Shown here: positions 12,251 to 23,328 of the stretch, one piece after another
How positions within the stretch are numbered: position 1 is the stretch's first letter
How the letters are laid out: each line of letters starts with the position of its first letter
Assembly (NCBI GenBank): GCA_015680685.1
Contig: MNCI01013584.1
Coordinates: 335,937 to 399,936 of the forward strand
Source of the DNA: Gnetum montanum
Lineage: Eukaryota; Streptophyta; Gnetopsida; Gnetales; Gnetaceae
Length of the DNA: 64,000 nt
Reading direction: 5' to 3'
Notes under the pieces: model-generated
The model's database searches: none
Told to the model about the DNA's origin: nothing
The model's input: the letters and a program-made list of their open reading frames with translations, nothing else
Translations under genes and position numbers: made by a program

Positions 12251-12869
12251 ATTTAGCCACCTCTATAGCTACCTTCTTGGCTTCATGGTTAGGTCAGCGT
12301 AAATGTGATGCTATCATATCCTTCAACCAATTCTAGTTAACTCAAGATATGACCAAGAAAAGGTTGTTGGCCATTTGGTAACCACCTTTAACATCTTTTC
12401 TTTTTATTTAGAAGCAAGTTTGGGATTGATTATGACTAGCTTACCATTATTTAATAATGCATACTCCATGCTAGTTGGTAGTGTTTTCAACCCTAGGCGC
12501 TCCTACTTGAAGTTATCAAGGATTCCCAAATCTTCCCAACAGGTATCATCATCTTCATTATCATGGAGTTGGTGATGAACTTGATCAAGTTCATCCATGC
12601 TTTCAACATAAGAACATGTTAGGCTCTTAGTTGGCTCCATGCATAATGGGCTACTTTTTGAGTCAACTGTCAGCTTCTAGGTGCCCTCATGTTTTATGGC
12701 TACTACATATAATTACCTTTGAATATCTATTTTTTTGCACATTGATTGCATGCTTTAATGTATGTACTTTTGATGGACCAGATCTTTTACACACAATTTC
12801 ACTTATTATCGCTGTACATGATGCATGGAATATGCTTCTTCTCCAATTTTCCAAATTCATTTTCCTTGG

Positions 12870-13185
12870 AGATTTCTAAGGATATGTCTCTTATACCCAT
12901 ACGTGCATTGACCGTGCTTAACCAAGCACTTCCCATAATGATGGGAAAGTCACCTTTGCACTTTTTGACCTTCATCACTAGAAAATTGGTAGGATAGGAT
13001 CACCCACTAACTATAGTTACAATGTCCTCTACTAGTCTCAAAGAAATAGTGATTGATTAATTTTCCAATTCTAAATGGATATTGCTCTTCTTGAGAGGTG
13101 GTAGGTTTTAGGCTTTGTACATCTCATGGGAGATGAGGTTGACACTAAAACCAAAATCAAGAGGAACCTTACATGGCACATGTCT
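12870..13185 (-). pseudogene. Aspartic protease of element A (degraded)
   Basis: The minus strand reads VPCKVPLDFGFSVNLIS around 13110-13170, which matches the retroviral-type protease active site of plant Ty3/gypsy elements (normally LDLGASVNLLP). The catalytic D and G remain, but alanine after G is phenylalanine. About 50 codons later GDFPIIMGSAWLSTVNA matches the usual ILGRPFLATA flap-end motif. It sits directly upstream of RT as expected in a gag-pol polyprotein. Confidence 0.7.
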
Positions 13186-13499
13186 AGTGATTTTTTAGTA
13201 AATGAGAGGACTTCCTAGGTTAGATATTTTCATGGAAAGATTTCCAACCTTGATCTAATTATAAATATCATGAGTTAGCATGATAGTGAAGATCAAAGGC
13301 AACACTTAGTTTGAAGGGTACTCGAATGTATTTGATGTAGAGGATGAAGATGTTGGGGATACATAGTGACCAACCACATTAGGTTGCAAGGTTTTGGGAG
13401 GATTGTTGGGTCAGAAAAAGTGTTATTTCCTATGTTGATTATCCAAACCATTCAGTGGAAAGCTGGTTGTGATATACAACCCTCATAGGATTTCATTAT

Positions 13500-14804
13500 T
13501 GTGGCTATGAGGATATTTTACCCTGCATGGATGGAGTAGGAGGTAACTAGGTCAAGGGTAGAGGGATGTGTGTAGATGAATGTGGAGGGTGATATGGATA
13601 TGGGTTCTTCCCTTGAGTAGATGATGAACGTGTTCGATGTACTCTAGAGGGTAATAGTGNGCTTGAGTAGATGATGAACGTGTTCGATGTACTCTAGAGG
13701 GTAATAGTGATGCTAAAATGAGGCATGGCTTGTAGAACTTCTTAGAGAGACAGGTTGCTAAACATAGTACTTGTATGAATCTAGTTGCCGATAAGGGTAC
13801 TACTACCTTGGTGGTGGCATTTCCGTTAATTGTGGTTGGTACCACTATTAATATTGTTCACATGGTTATGGTGGGACTTCACTTGGATAATAAACTTGTT
13901 GGTACTGGTGGAACTGCCTTGGATTGCCTTGAGGATAAGGCAATTGTCTACGTGCTTGCCTCCTTGCTAGTCATGGATTCAATGCATATACTCTAGAATC
14001 TTATAAGTGTGACACTATAGGGAAAAATCCTTTCGAATCGTCATATTAACAAATGTTACAACTAGTATCATCTTTAGAATTTGTCTCCATAACTTCTTCT
14101 ATTATAGTAGCTTTGCGTTTACCTCTCTAGTAGGTACATTAAGCTTCTTTTCACCTCTTGTGGTTATGATCACTATTTTGCTAACAAAGGTTCATCATCA
14201 TGATTGTGTCAATGATGCTAATGATGCCTTCTATCACCCCTTCATTCTTGGTAGGCTCTATGATCATTGTTGTCTTGCTGATCACCTTCATCATAATTAT
14301 TTCTCTGGTGGCTTCTATTAGAACCTAGAGATGAAGAGGAATGTTTGGAATTAGATGAAGAGGATAAAGAGGAAGGTGAACCACCTCTACCATTGCAATG
14401 TCCACCAAGACCTCTTTGCTCATTATGACCATCATCCATAGATCCTTGCCATTGTGATGTTTACCTGAGTCCCTACCTTGATTGTCACTTTTTCTTGAAT
14501 GTAGTTTATGAATAGTAGATCACAGGCTTAGGGCCACACCCTCACCACCAATAACAAAGGGTGGAGACTCTTCATGTTTGGAATCCTTAGGGGGAGGATC
14601 CATACTTTCATCCTAGCTCAATAGGAACAAAGAGTTACTAAAGTGCTTCTCCTTCATAAACTTATGGTGCTTCTCCTAGTGCTCATCTCTCTTATGTTGT
14701 GTTTCAGTGGGATGGTACTCTCAAGGTTCATAACCATTTACAACATATTCTTCATGAAGATATGGAATGCCCAACTTTTTAAGTGTTTGAAAGAGCATCC
14801 CTGA
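13500..14804 (-). pseudogene. Gag region of element A, 3' part (degraded)
   Basis: This lies between the protease and the left edge of nested element B. Readable pieces on the minus strand include a charged stretch (EYHPTETQHKRDEH, HHKFMKEKHF near 14650-14740), a serine-, glycine- and asparagine-rich stretch (14242-14439) and a P-, Q- and Y-rich stretch (13700-13990), all usual for the second half of plant Gag. No zinc knuckle could be recognised and frames switch several times. The 5' part of the Gag region would join at the right side of B, near 27264. A 48-base duplication with one N at 13660 interrupts it. Confidence 0.5.
13612..13709. repeat. 48-bp exact duplication around a single N (assembly join)
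   Basis: 13612-13659 is repeated as 13662-13709, separated by one N at 13660 and one base. The copies are identical. This is what appears when two contig ends overlap but are placed side by side, so it is probably not in the genome. Confidence 0.85.
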
Positions 14805-16356
14805 TGTTGGTGACCGTTTGGGACGCGACTGCCATCGAGTGTCCTCGAACAGGATTTAGGTGCTTGTTGGTCTTTGGCAACACCAAGGCCCAGATACCTC
14901 CAAATAGACTCAGTAGTTAATGTGAGTATATGTATGTGCTATTGTGGTGTGCTGTTATGAAAAATGAAACAATTGGGTCGTGTGTAAAACTATAAATGAC
15001 TTATCTTAAAGAGATTTAGCCAACTTTGCAAAGTACTGTGAGTTGTTGAGAGTTCTTATTCTGTTCAATTGCCTAGTCTATGCAGTCCTTATAATACCTA
15101 CTTGTAAGAAATAAAGTTTTGCAAAAACATTTGAGTACAACTCTACGAATCTACTTCTAATTTTCCCCATAGAAAGAGATAGTTCCACAAGAAAACTAGA
15201 AATAGAGCGAGATTCAATGGAAATAGAAAGAAGAGAAAAAGAAAGAAGATTTGTATAAAGATCTCAAATGTTTAAACAAGGTAAAATGATATGAGTAAAC
15301 ACTTCACAATAAAGCTATCCCAGATTCAATAACTATGAATTGTTCAAACTTTCATGGCTCAAATAAGCAATTTCTTCAAGACAATCCTACTATGCTACAC
15401 AAAAAATTGCTATGTAAACTATCACGTACTAGACTCTATTTTGGCTAGATAATGGATGTCAGCAATTGCATTCAACCGAACCTTGAAAAGACTTGAAAAT
15501 TTTTGATTGAATTACCACAGAGATTCACTTTTAAAGATAAAAGAAGCTATTCTGGTCCTATCAAAATACCAAATATTTTCTGAACCCTCTTGACTATTGA
15601 ATTGTTCAATGGCTCGACTACATGTAGAGGCTCTCTTACAACAATCTCAATAGTGGTTCTTATACATTGAACAATAATAAAATTCACTACTAAAATTCTC
15701 TTAAGGCTTTCAAACACAAGCTCTTCTATGGCAAAATTTTAATAGAAATTTTCTATCATGCAACAAAAACAATAAGAGCAATCTAAAAATCCCAAAATTA
15801 TTTGCCAAGCATGATACTATCTAAACCACTAGCTAAACAATTTAAAAAAAATAAAAAAATAAATATAACTCACAGGACTATGACAAAGAGGTTGAAATGT
15901 TATCTTTAATAAGTCATCTTACAAGCAATCTTTCACAATTTATTCTTTACAATCTTCCTCCAAGACCCCGAGTGTGACCCTAAGTGTCTATACTTCTAAC
16001 CCTTGAGGCCTTTTTATAGGGTCTCATAGGTAGTTAGGTATTACAAAATATCTTGGGTAACTTCTCTTCCAAGTAAGGAAGTTATAACTTGCCCAACAAA
16101 TTAGGAAGTTATAACTTATACATGAAGTTAGGAGAAAATCATGCTAACATTGGCATGTGTCTTTACAAACATCAAATATTTCTTTCATAAGTCAAAACCT
16201 AAAAAATAATTTTAAGAAATAAAGCCAAGATCTCCATACTATAACTATTCCATAAAATTGTCATTTTATTTTTATTTAGGATTTTAATTGTTAAATATCA
16301 TTAAGCCCTAGTAATTCTCATGAACAGGCGGTACTAAGAAATTAACTCAGCATTCA

Positions 16357-16670
16357 CCTTAGTGTAGATCAAGCACACCATCTGATTCTTGTATAATTAA
16401 ATCATATGTATTTGCACTTGATGCTAGCTTTATATCCACGTAAAATTTTTTATCAGCTTCCTTGGAAAAGTGACGTTCACTGGGAAAAGAAATTCGAATA
16501 CGGTGGTGGTTACTTGGCACCTTTACAGGAGGTGCTTCAATCAGCAACACATCCTTTACATCATCTCCTGGTAACTGATTCTTCCTTCCTTGATAACCAA
16601 CTGGCAGCAAGTGATTGATCTCCGATTCCTGCGCACGTTTTAAGAATGCCTTCGAATAATGCCACCACAA
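16357..16670 (-). pseudogene. Unidentified coding-like fragment inside B's 3' LTR
   Basis: An open frame of about 100 codons contains ESEINHLLPVGYQGRKNQLP, KDVLLIEAPPVK and RIRISFPSERHFSKEADK followed by FYVDI. The second half resembles, from memory, the C-terminal beta-sandwich region of plant NHL-repeat proteins of the SOQ1 type (a SLPEGYHFSKEA-like run); this is tentative. The matching segment in the 5' LTR (about 25420-25770) has a longer N-terminal side (VMPSHSEAFLK-like) but is frameshifted near 25580. The protein-like composition stands out against the AT-rich surroundings. Confidence 0.4.
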
Positions 16671-16730
16671 AACAAGGCCCTACTGCTGCGTCTAGTAATG
16701 TTGTTGTGTGGTGTTCAGTTGCTGCCACCA

Positions 16731-16854
16731 TGTGCCACCTCTAAGAGTGCCCCGATATATGGAGGCCAGGATGCTAGAACCTAATAGCTTGTTGATGTTG
16801 AATCCTCCAGTGGCTTCATTGATGTCTCTGTAAGAGAACCGATTTCCATAGTTC
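16731..16854 (-). pseudogene. Receptor-like-kinase-type fragment inside B's 3' LTR
   Basis: The minus strand reads NYGNRFSYRDINEATGGFN, then INKLLGSSILASIYRGTLRG. This is the juxtamembrane and glycine-loop region of plant receptor-like kinases (RFSYRDL...AT.GF...LLGSGGFGSVYRG). The glycine loop is damaged (GSSILAS instead of GSGGFGS) and the kinase domain does not continue beyond the loop. The same fragment is present in the other LTR (25821-25945). Recognition is by motif only. Confidence 0.55.
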
Positions 16855-17035
16855 TTCTTCTAGTTGTCAAATTCACAAGTTAATCCACCTCTATCCTCTA
16901 TTCCAACAAGCATTTTGAGGGAGCAACCAAAGCGAATACAAGGTTAGATTAAGCTTTCAAACATAAAATATCTTCTTCTTTATTGCATTCATTCACTTGA
17001 GGTACAGGAATATTGGAGAGGTAACACTCAAGTAA

Positions 17036-17226
17036 GATACATGCACGTTTACAGCAGAGGCGAGTTTGAGCTCCAGAATGTGAAGGTCATACTGGGCAGG
17101 GCCATGGCACACTGTGATGATGTTGCCCTCAGTCAAGATCTTGTAGGACCATAGGGTTGTCTCCAGAAGGGCACGCTGGTTGGGCAAGTCTGAGAAGCCA
17201 TCCCACGCTGCTTGCAACTTAGAACT
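17036..17226 (-). pseudogene. UFD1-like gene fragment inside B's 3' LTR
   Basis: About 63 codons on the minus strand read SSKLQAAWDGFSDLPNQRAL, LETTLWSYKILTEGNIITV and YDLHILELKLASAVNVHVS. This closely follows the UFD1 fold of plant ubiquitin-fusion-degradation proteins (KLQP...F.D.PN.KA.LETTLR....L..GD.I.V.......Y...V.E.KPA.AVSV). UFD1 with NPL4 is a CDC48 cofactor that handles ubiquitinated substrates. The frame ends soon after VHVS in non-matching sequence, as if at an exon edge. The second LTR copy (26126-26317) has the same segment with two stops. This is the best-supported captured host fragment in the window. Confidence 0.65.
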
Positions 17227-18172
17227 CGATGCCCAGATTCATACACAGATCGTGAAAATCTGAATTCCGCGAGCATGTTGTTGTTTGCATCATGCTTTAT
17301 CACGATGTATTCAAAATCGAAGCTAATGGAGTTCGTAGGGTAGGCGTTCGAGAAAATGCCTTAGCAGAATGTAATGAACTGGACTAGCATGATTGTGGAG
17401 TATGGCTGTCGTGGTAATGATAAGTCCAGTGATGAAGGGCGAAGGCGCGACCCTTGGATAATCCCGTTTCTACCATTTTATATGAATTCTTTTTGTAGGG
17501 AGTGTATTATTTAGAGTTGTGCTATGAGGATGATAATTTGCACATGAAAAGCAAAAGATTCCTTTATGCCAACTTCCTTGTCGTGTAGTAGACTATGGAA
17601 TAATGGATTGCTATGCTCAGCTTTGATTGGTACCGTGAAATTTGGTTCACATACCATGGTCCCTTACAATAATGCGGAGCACCTCTTGCGTCACGTGGAA
17701 TTCCACTTTTTCTTTTCCATTACAAGTCACACAGATTTATATCATATAAATGATGCATATAGAAATTTAACTTTCTTCATAATCCTACTAGAATTTGGTT
17801 AGTTGTGATAGAGATGAAAACCAGGCATTGGGATTATCAGGATATTCGTCAGTAAAGCCTCGTGGATCATAATATATATATATATATCTATATTGTTGCT
17901 CTGTGAAATGCAATGCTGATAATTATAGAGGGAGAACAACAGTTGGTAGTCTTGTACTCATCAGTGGATACTTGTAAGCTTGATTGAGGAACGGTGCTCC
18001 TATATTTTTTTCCTTAAATTAAAGGAATGCTATTGTTAACTACATTTTAACTCTTATTTTTTTTTTCTACAAACTGAAATTCTTGTGACTTCTCCAACTA
18101 TCAAACTACAAAAACCTTTAATCAATTTTATCATGCCAACATGTTCCATGAAATGGCCAAAATGTGCCAACA

Positions 18173-18379
18173 TTTCTGCTCATTTTAAAAGGCTTAATGA
18201 AATTTATGCAAGCCCCATTTTAAAATTGAACTATACTTGAAGGTTTTATTAAAATTTTTACGGCTGAAAAGATAAATCTTTTTGGAGGAAAATTCCCATC
18301 AAACATAAGGTTTGGTGGTATAAAAACCTCATTCCTAGGAAACAAACAAATTGTACACTATCAAGTCCTTTATTCATGG
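18173..18379 (-). other. 3' untranslated strip of element B next to its LTR
   Basis: AT-rich sequence between the post-integrase region and the 3' LTR. A good polypurine tract is not visible; on the minus strand the LTR is preceded by AAAATGAGCAGAAA, a weak candidate. Confidence 0.4.
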
Positions 18380-18900
18380 ACTATTCTTGAGATGGGAAGA
18401 GAATGGTGAGGGTTACCCTGGTAGGAATCTTCATATCTCTAACCTTCTCATAAGCAATCTTTAAAGTGATGAATGTTGTTCTATTATTTTCTGGCTTGCT
18501 GGAGCTTTCAACTTGATCTTCTTGATCTTTTTCTTCAAAAATCCTCTCATCTTCTTTCTCAGATGAATTCTTATTTTCTTCCCACTTGGATCCTTCTTCT
18601 TATTCTTGGGACACAAAGGCTTCTTCCCATAAATCTTCATTGATTGGTTCTCTTTTTGGGTGCAATTTTGATACTATCCCCAAATATTTAATTCTATCTC
18701 TAAGCCTCTTATGAGGAATGAGAATTCATCAGCCAACCAAGCCATGAAAGGACACTTTTTAGGTGCTCCCCATGCTCTAGCTTTCAAGTAAGCCTTTAAC
18801 ACATATTCTGGGCAACATTCCATCACATAAGAAATGAAAGGCTTCCTCATTGTTCTCCCAAAATCCATCTTCTCTTTCAAATCTTCTCACTTTCTCTACT
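18380..18900 (-). pseudogene. Unknown acidic ORF 3' of integrase in element B
   Basis: From 18880 the minus strand encodes MKEKMDFGRTMRKPFISYVM, then WLADEFSFLIRG, and after a few stops a long acidic, lysine-rich run (EEGSKWEENKNSSEKEDE, FEEKDQEDQVE) down to about 18380. It is sense with respect to the element and lies between integrase and the 3' LTR. I do not recognise it. Tat-lineage elements are known to carry extra ORFs in this position, but usually of no known function. It could also be chance plus a fragment of another sequence. Confidence 0.35.
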
Positions 18901-19274
18901 CAACTTGAATTGGAAAATGAGGAAATCCTAGGCAACCCAATCCTCTTTTTATAGTAGCTAGAAATTTAAAATTCTCTCCAAGAGTCTTCAACTAATTTTC
19001 CCTCTTTTTGTGCATTCTAACCACTTGTCAAAAACTTCACTGAGTGGTTGATGAGTCACCTCCTCCACTTGTCACACTTGTAGGCTTCCACTTGTTTCAC
19101 TTGTAGGAATTAACTTATAAAACTAATTTATAATTTAAATAAATTTATCTTATTAGTATAATATACTATTTACTTATCTAACTATAATAATTAACACTAT
19201 ACTCCTAGTAATATTATACCTAATAGCATATACATATATTACTTTGTGTAAGGATATCTTCAAGCTATATGCAG

Positions 19275-20460
19275 TTATCCAAAATAATGTTTTATATGCA
19301 AAAAATTATATGGATATTGCAATTCCATGCCATCCAAAGTTGATAATTTGTAAGTATCCTCTAACAATTCCTGTGTAATTTGAAATGGACCAATCCACGT
19401 CGGTGTAAACTTATTAGGTTTCTTCATATTCCATAATAGGACAAGATCCCCTATCTTGAAAGTTCTTTTCAAAGATTTCCTATCAAATCATTTTTTAACT
19501 TGAGAGGTATTCTGTAACAAATTATCCCTTTCTTTATCTACTTTGGCTTCTCTTCTAATAAGAAAAGTCATGAAACTTCTATCTTTATCAGTTTTTTCAT
19601 TATATCTTTGTACAAATTCAAAAGCTAAGCTTACAATATTATTTGTAATTCTTGCTAGAAAACCATAAACTAAGTTATACAGTGATGTCCTAATAGCTCT
19701 CTTGGCCATAACATGGATTGTAGATAATTGATTCAATTTCTTGGATTCCCATTCATCAATTTCTTGATATAATTGATAAGCTTTTTATTAGTGGATTCTA
19801 CTAGGCCATTTTCTTGAGGATAATAGTTTGATGAGGAAAATAAGAAAATAGATTTTTCTGATGCCCATTTGATAAATTCTTCAGATTTGAAGGTGGGTCC
19901 ATTGTCTCACACTAACACTTCGGGCAGACCAAATCTACCTAGAATGTGGTCTTCTAGAAACTTAATCACATCTGATGCTGAACTTCCTCTTAGAGCCTTT
20001 GCTTTAGACCATTTAGCGAAATAATCAGTAGCCATAAGAATAAACTTGTGTTCAGCTCTTAAAGGAGTAATTGTACTGATAAAATCCAAACCCCATTGCT
20101 AAAATGGTCTATCTGCAACTATTGGTTTTAAAGGGGCTCTAGCCTTTTTAATCTTGGGCCCATGAATTTGACATTTATAGCATTTTTGAATCTTTGAACT
20201 AATTTCTTGATATATGGAAGGCCAGTAATATTCATATCGAAGTATATGTTGCATAGTCGACTTAGGGGATTCATAAAATAAATTTAAATGATCATGAAAT
20301 TTTTCCAAAGTGAAACTAATTTGATCATTATGAACACATTCCAATAAAACCCCTCGAAATTTTTTTTTATATAATATACCATCTTTAACAAAAAATCTTC
20401 ATGCTCTTTTGAAGAAAGCTCTCTTTTGACATGCAGTTAAATTATTTGGGATTTTCCTTG
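19275..20460 (-). pseudogene. Integrase of element B (degraded)
   Basis: The N-terminal part (20099-20344) has a zinc-binding region ending CYKCQIHG. The catalytic core has GLDFISTITP, MATDYFAKWSKAKAL (first D), then LPEVLV-stop-DNGPTF (second D kept, preceded by an in-frame TGA) and YYPQENGLVESTNK (E kept). So the DDE residues survive although the frame does not. The C-terminal domain (19275-19472) reads KIGDLVLLWNMKK...PTWIGPFQI...YKLSTLDG, the usual GDLVL module of Ty3/gypsy integrases. The frame is cut by stops near 19740-19910. Confidence 0.85.
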
Positions 20461-20488
20461 TATTAAGAAATTTGAGAATTTCATCATA

Positions 20489-21285
20489 TCAATTATCTTC
20501 ATGGGTATCAAGTGTGCATACTTCATTTTCTCTGGCCATTAACTTGGCTAATCCCATTCCCTTAATTATTTTGCATATTTCCAATGAAAATTTGAAACTT
20601 TGCAACTTTTTAATCCATTTTCCCTTTTTTAATCCAATCTCATTTTGGGCTAGGAATTGCTTGANGAAAACTTGTTGGAAATGATTAATATGATCTTCTT
20701 TTTTTCTTGAGAATATTGTAGTATCATCCAAATAAACCACCATGAATTTTCCTAATAAATCCTTAAATGCTAAATCCATTACTCTTTGGAAAGTAGCTTC
20801 AGCATTTGACAATCCAAATGGCATTCTTTGGTAAGTGAAAGTTCCCCATTTGGTGATAAATTCTGTTTTGTATCTATCATTCTTATCTACCACAATTTTA
20901 TTATAACCTGAGAAACCATCTAAGAAAGAATATACTTGACAACCTAAGACTTTAATCAGCATCTCATCAATTCTTGGAAGTGGATACTTATCCTTTTTTG
21001 AGGTATCATTCAGATTTCTAAAGTCTACACAGAGCCTTATATCACCATTTTGCTTTCTCACTGGAATAAGGTTAGCAAGCCATGTTGAATATCATACTAG
21101 ATATATGATTTGTGATTGCAACAACTTCTTAATTTCAGCTTCCATAGCTGGTTCAAATGATGGATTAAATTTCCTTTGTTTTTTCTTAATTATTTTATAA
21201 CCTTCTATTAAAGGAATTTTATGTGTCATCACATCTAGTCTAAAATCTTTAAGATCATCATAAGACTAAGCAAAATTTTCCAAAT
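20489..21285 (-). pseudogene. Reverse transcriptase of element B, thumb deleted
   Basis: RT starts near 21285 (SYDDLKDFRLDVMTHKIPL), continues EIKKLLQSQIIYLV, WLANLIPVRKQNGDIRLCVD, SFLDGFSGYNKIVV and RMPFGLSNAEATFQRVMD, and keeps YLDD (VVYLDDTTIFSRKKEDH near 20700-20740). About 30 codons after YLDD the sequence jumps from LKKGKW to LQSFKFSLEICKIIKGMGL, which is normally the end of the RNase H domain. The RT thumb and the native RNase H are therefore missing, roughly 250-300 codons by family length. One N at 20665 lies beside the junction. The enzyme would be dead. Confidence 0.88.
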
Positions 21286-21639
21286 TATTTCTTAGACATG
21301 TTAACAAGTTTTGCTTAAAACTCAAATCTCTTCTCTTTGTAACATTCAACATCTTTGGCATTCTATCTAATCCAAAATTCACTACCTCAAAAGCTTAACT
21401 ATCTAGGTTTTGTATATCCTTTCTAGTAAGTAATTTTTTCTTGAACTCATGTTCCAAGTCAATCATCCTTTTTAGAATGAAATTAGCTTTGGAGTTTGAT
21501 GACGTTTCAGGTATCACTTGAACCTCAAATTCTTGTTTTTTTTCATAAATCTTAGTACTTGATCATCATCTTCAAATACTTGTAAATGTCTTATATTATC
21601 TGGTACTGATGGCTGATGTTCTTCTTCAATTATTACATC

Positions 21640-22044
21640 TTTGTAATTTTCTATTATTTTCATATCCAATGCTGAAGCTATTTTTGCCAAATCATCTGCT
21701 ATAAGATTCTCTACTCTATTTATATGCTCTATTCAGCAATGTTGAAACTGATCTAACATTTTACAAGCAAGTTGCTTATAAGGTCTTAAGAATGAGCTCT
21801 TTACTACACAGTTACCCTTTACTTGTTTACAAACTAATCTTGAGTCTCCTTTTATAGTGATTACTCTGATCTTTTTGTCTAGAGCTATTCTTATACCAAT
21901 ACATAAAGCTTCATACTTAGCTTTGTTGTTAGTACAAGGGAAAGATAGATGAATTTCTTTGAGAATTTTAGGTGAATCATTCCTTAATATAACTATATCA
22001 ACTCCTACACATTTTGAATTACATGAACCATCAAAGTATAACTC
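21640..22044 (-). pseudogene. Archaeal-type RNase H domain of element B, upstream of RT
   Basis: The minus strand reads YFDGSCNSKCVGVDIVIL, then SFPCTNNKAKYEALCIGIRI, IKGDSRLVCKQVKG and ENLIADDLAKIAS. The four acidic positions of the fold can be seen (FDGS, the E of KYEAL, GDS and ADD). This is the extra, archaeal-like RNase H characteristic of the Tat lineage. It lies between protease and RT, not between RNase H and integrase. I recall a Tat subgroup with this order, so it is a lineage marker, not necessarily a rearrangement. One stop lies in the middle. Confidence 0.8.
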
Positions 22045-22796
22045 TCATTTATCCTCATTCTTTGATTGTTCTTTTTTAGAACTATAATTTTCTTGGAGTG
22101 TACAAATTTTATTTTCAACATCTCCTTTTTCAATCATTTTACTTTTTCCATTTAAAGTAATGTTATCAATCATCAAAGGTTCACTATAGATGTATATCTG
22201 ATTTGGTTCTCCTTTCCAATGTAGCCACATGTGAGAATAATCTATTGATATGTAACCTAAGAAATTCTTGCTCCAACTTCTACTCAATAAGAGACTATGC
22301 GAATTTGGTATATCTACCACTTGAATAGTTACTCTACTTTTGACATGGGGTTCAAAAGCAATTTCTAATAGAACATTTGGTAACTGACCCACAATCTTCA
22401 CTCTACTTTTATCCACTTGAACAATCTTTTTATTTGATTTTTCAGGAATCAAACCAAGTTTCTTACATATACACAATGCCATTATAGTAGGTGTAGCTCC
22501 AAAATTAATCAAAAAATTGTGTATGTATTTATTCTTTAATTTCATTGTCAAAAGAAAAGTAGGATATTCCTTATCATATGAGATCTTTAATTTCTCATCA
22601 TTATTAGACACATAACTTAACTCTAATTCTCTAACTCTTCTTTTACCTTTAATGAACTCTAAAGCCTTTCTTTGCTGATCTCCTATTTGAAGCAACTGAT
22701 AAAAGCTAATATTGGCCTTGACATGTTTAAGGTCTTCAATCAAATCATACTCTCCATCACCAATAAAGCTTGGTTTCTTTATCCATTTATTAAAAG
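22045..22796 (-). pseudogene. Aspartic protease and flanks of element B
   Basis: A continuous frame of about 250 codons from the gap edge to 22045. The active site reads FLINFGATPTIMALCICKKL (about 22450-22510), where Tat-like elements normally have LIDSGATSNVM: the catalytic D is N and the following S is F, so the enzyme would be inactive. Further on NSHSLLLSRSWSKNFLGYIS matches the ILLGRPW motif. The upstream part, which would join Gag, is lost in the gap. Confidence 0.8.
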
Positions 22797-23328
22797 NNNN
22801 NNNNNNNNNNNNNNNNNNNNNNNNNNNNNNNNNNNNNNNNNNNNNNNNNNNNNNNNNNNNNNNNNNNNNNNNNNNNNNNNNNNNNNNNNNNNNNNNNNNN
22901 NNNNNNNNNNNNNNNNNNNNNNNNNNNNNNNNNNNNNNNNNNNNNNNNNNNNNNNNNNNNNNNNNNNNNNNNNNNNNNNNNNNNNNNNNNNNNNNNNNNN
23001 NNNNNNNNNNNNNNNNNNNNNNNNNNNNNNNNNNNNNNNNNNNNNNNNNNNNNNNNNNNNNNNNNNNNNNNNNNNNNNNNNNNNNNNNNNNNNNNNNNNN
23101 NNNNNNNNNNNNNNNNNNNNNNNNNNNNNNNNNNNNNNNNNNNNNNNNNNNNNNNNNNNNNNNNNNNNNNNNNNNNNNNNNNNNNNNNNNNNNNNNNNNN
23201 NNNNNNNNNNNNNNNNNNNNNNNNNNNNNNNNNNNNNNNNNNNNNNNNNNNNNNNNNNNNNNNNNNNNNNNNNNNNNNNNNNNNNNNNNNNNNNNNNNNN
23301 NNNNNNNNNNNNNNNNNNNNNNNNNNNN
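22797..23328. other. Scaffold gap (532 N)
   Basis: An uninterrupted run of N inside the gag-pro region of element B. Long open frames crossing it on the + strand are artefacts. Confidence 0.99.

Larger units (their letters stand above)
14805..18172 (-). mobile_element. 3' LTR of element B
   Basis: It aligns along its whole length with 23912-27263, mostly with transitions between the copies. It has about 55 bases near 15108-15160 that the other copy lacks. It lacks about 30 bases near 16650 that the other copy keeps. Inside, in the element's own orientation, are fragments resembling host genes (next entries). A short (TA)n run lies near 17872-17890. At 3.37 kb it is long for a plant LTR. Confidence 0.92.

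Noticed and set aside
17566-17802. + strand frame present in both B LTRs (also 26658-26861)
   Set aside because: It is antisense to the captured fragments, has no family pattern, and its conservation only reflects LTR identity.
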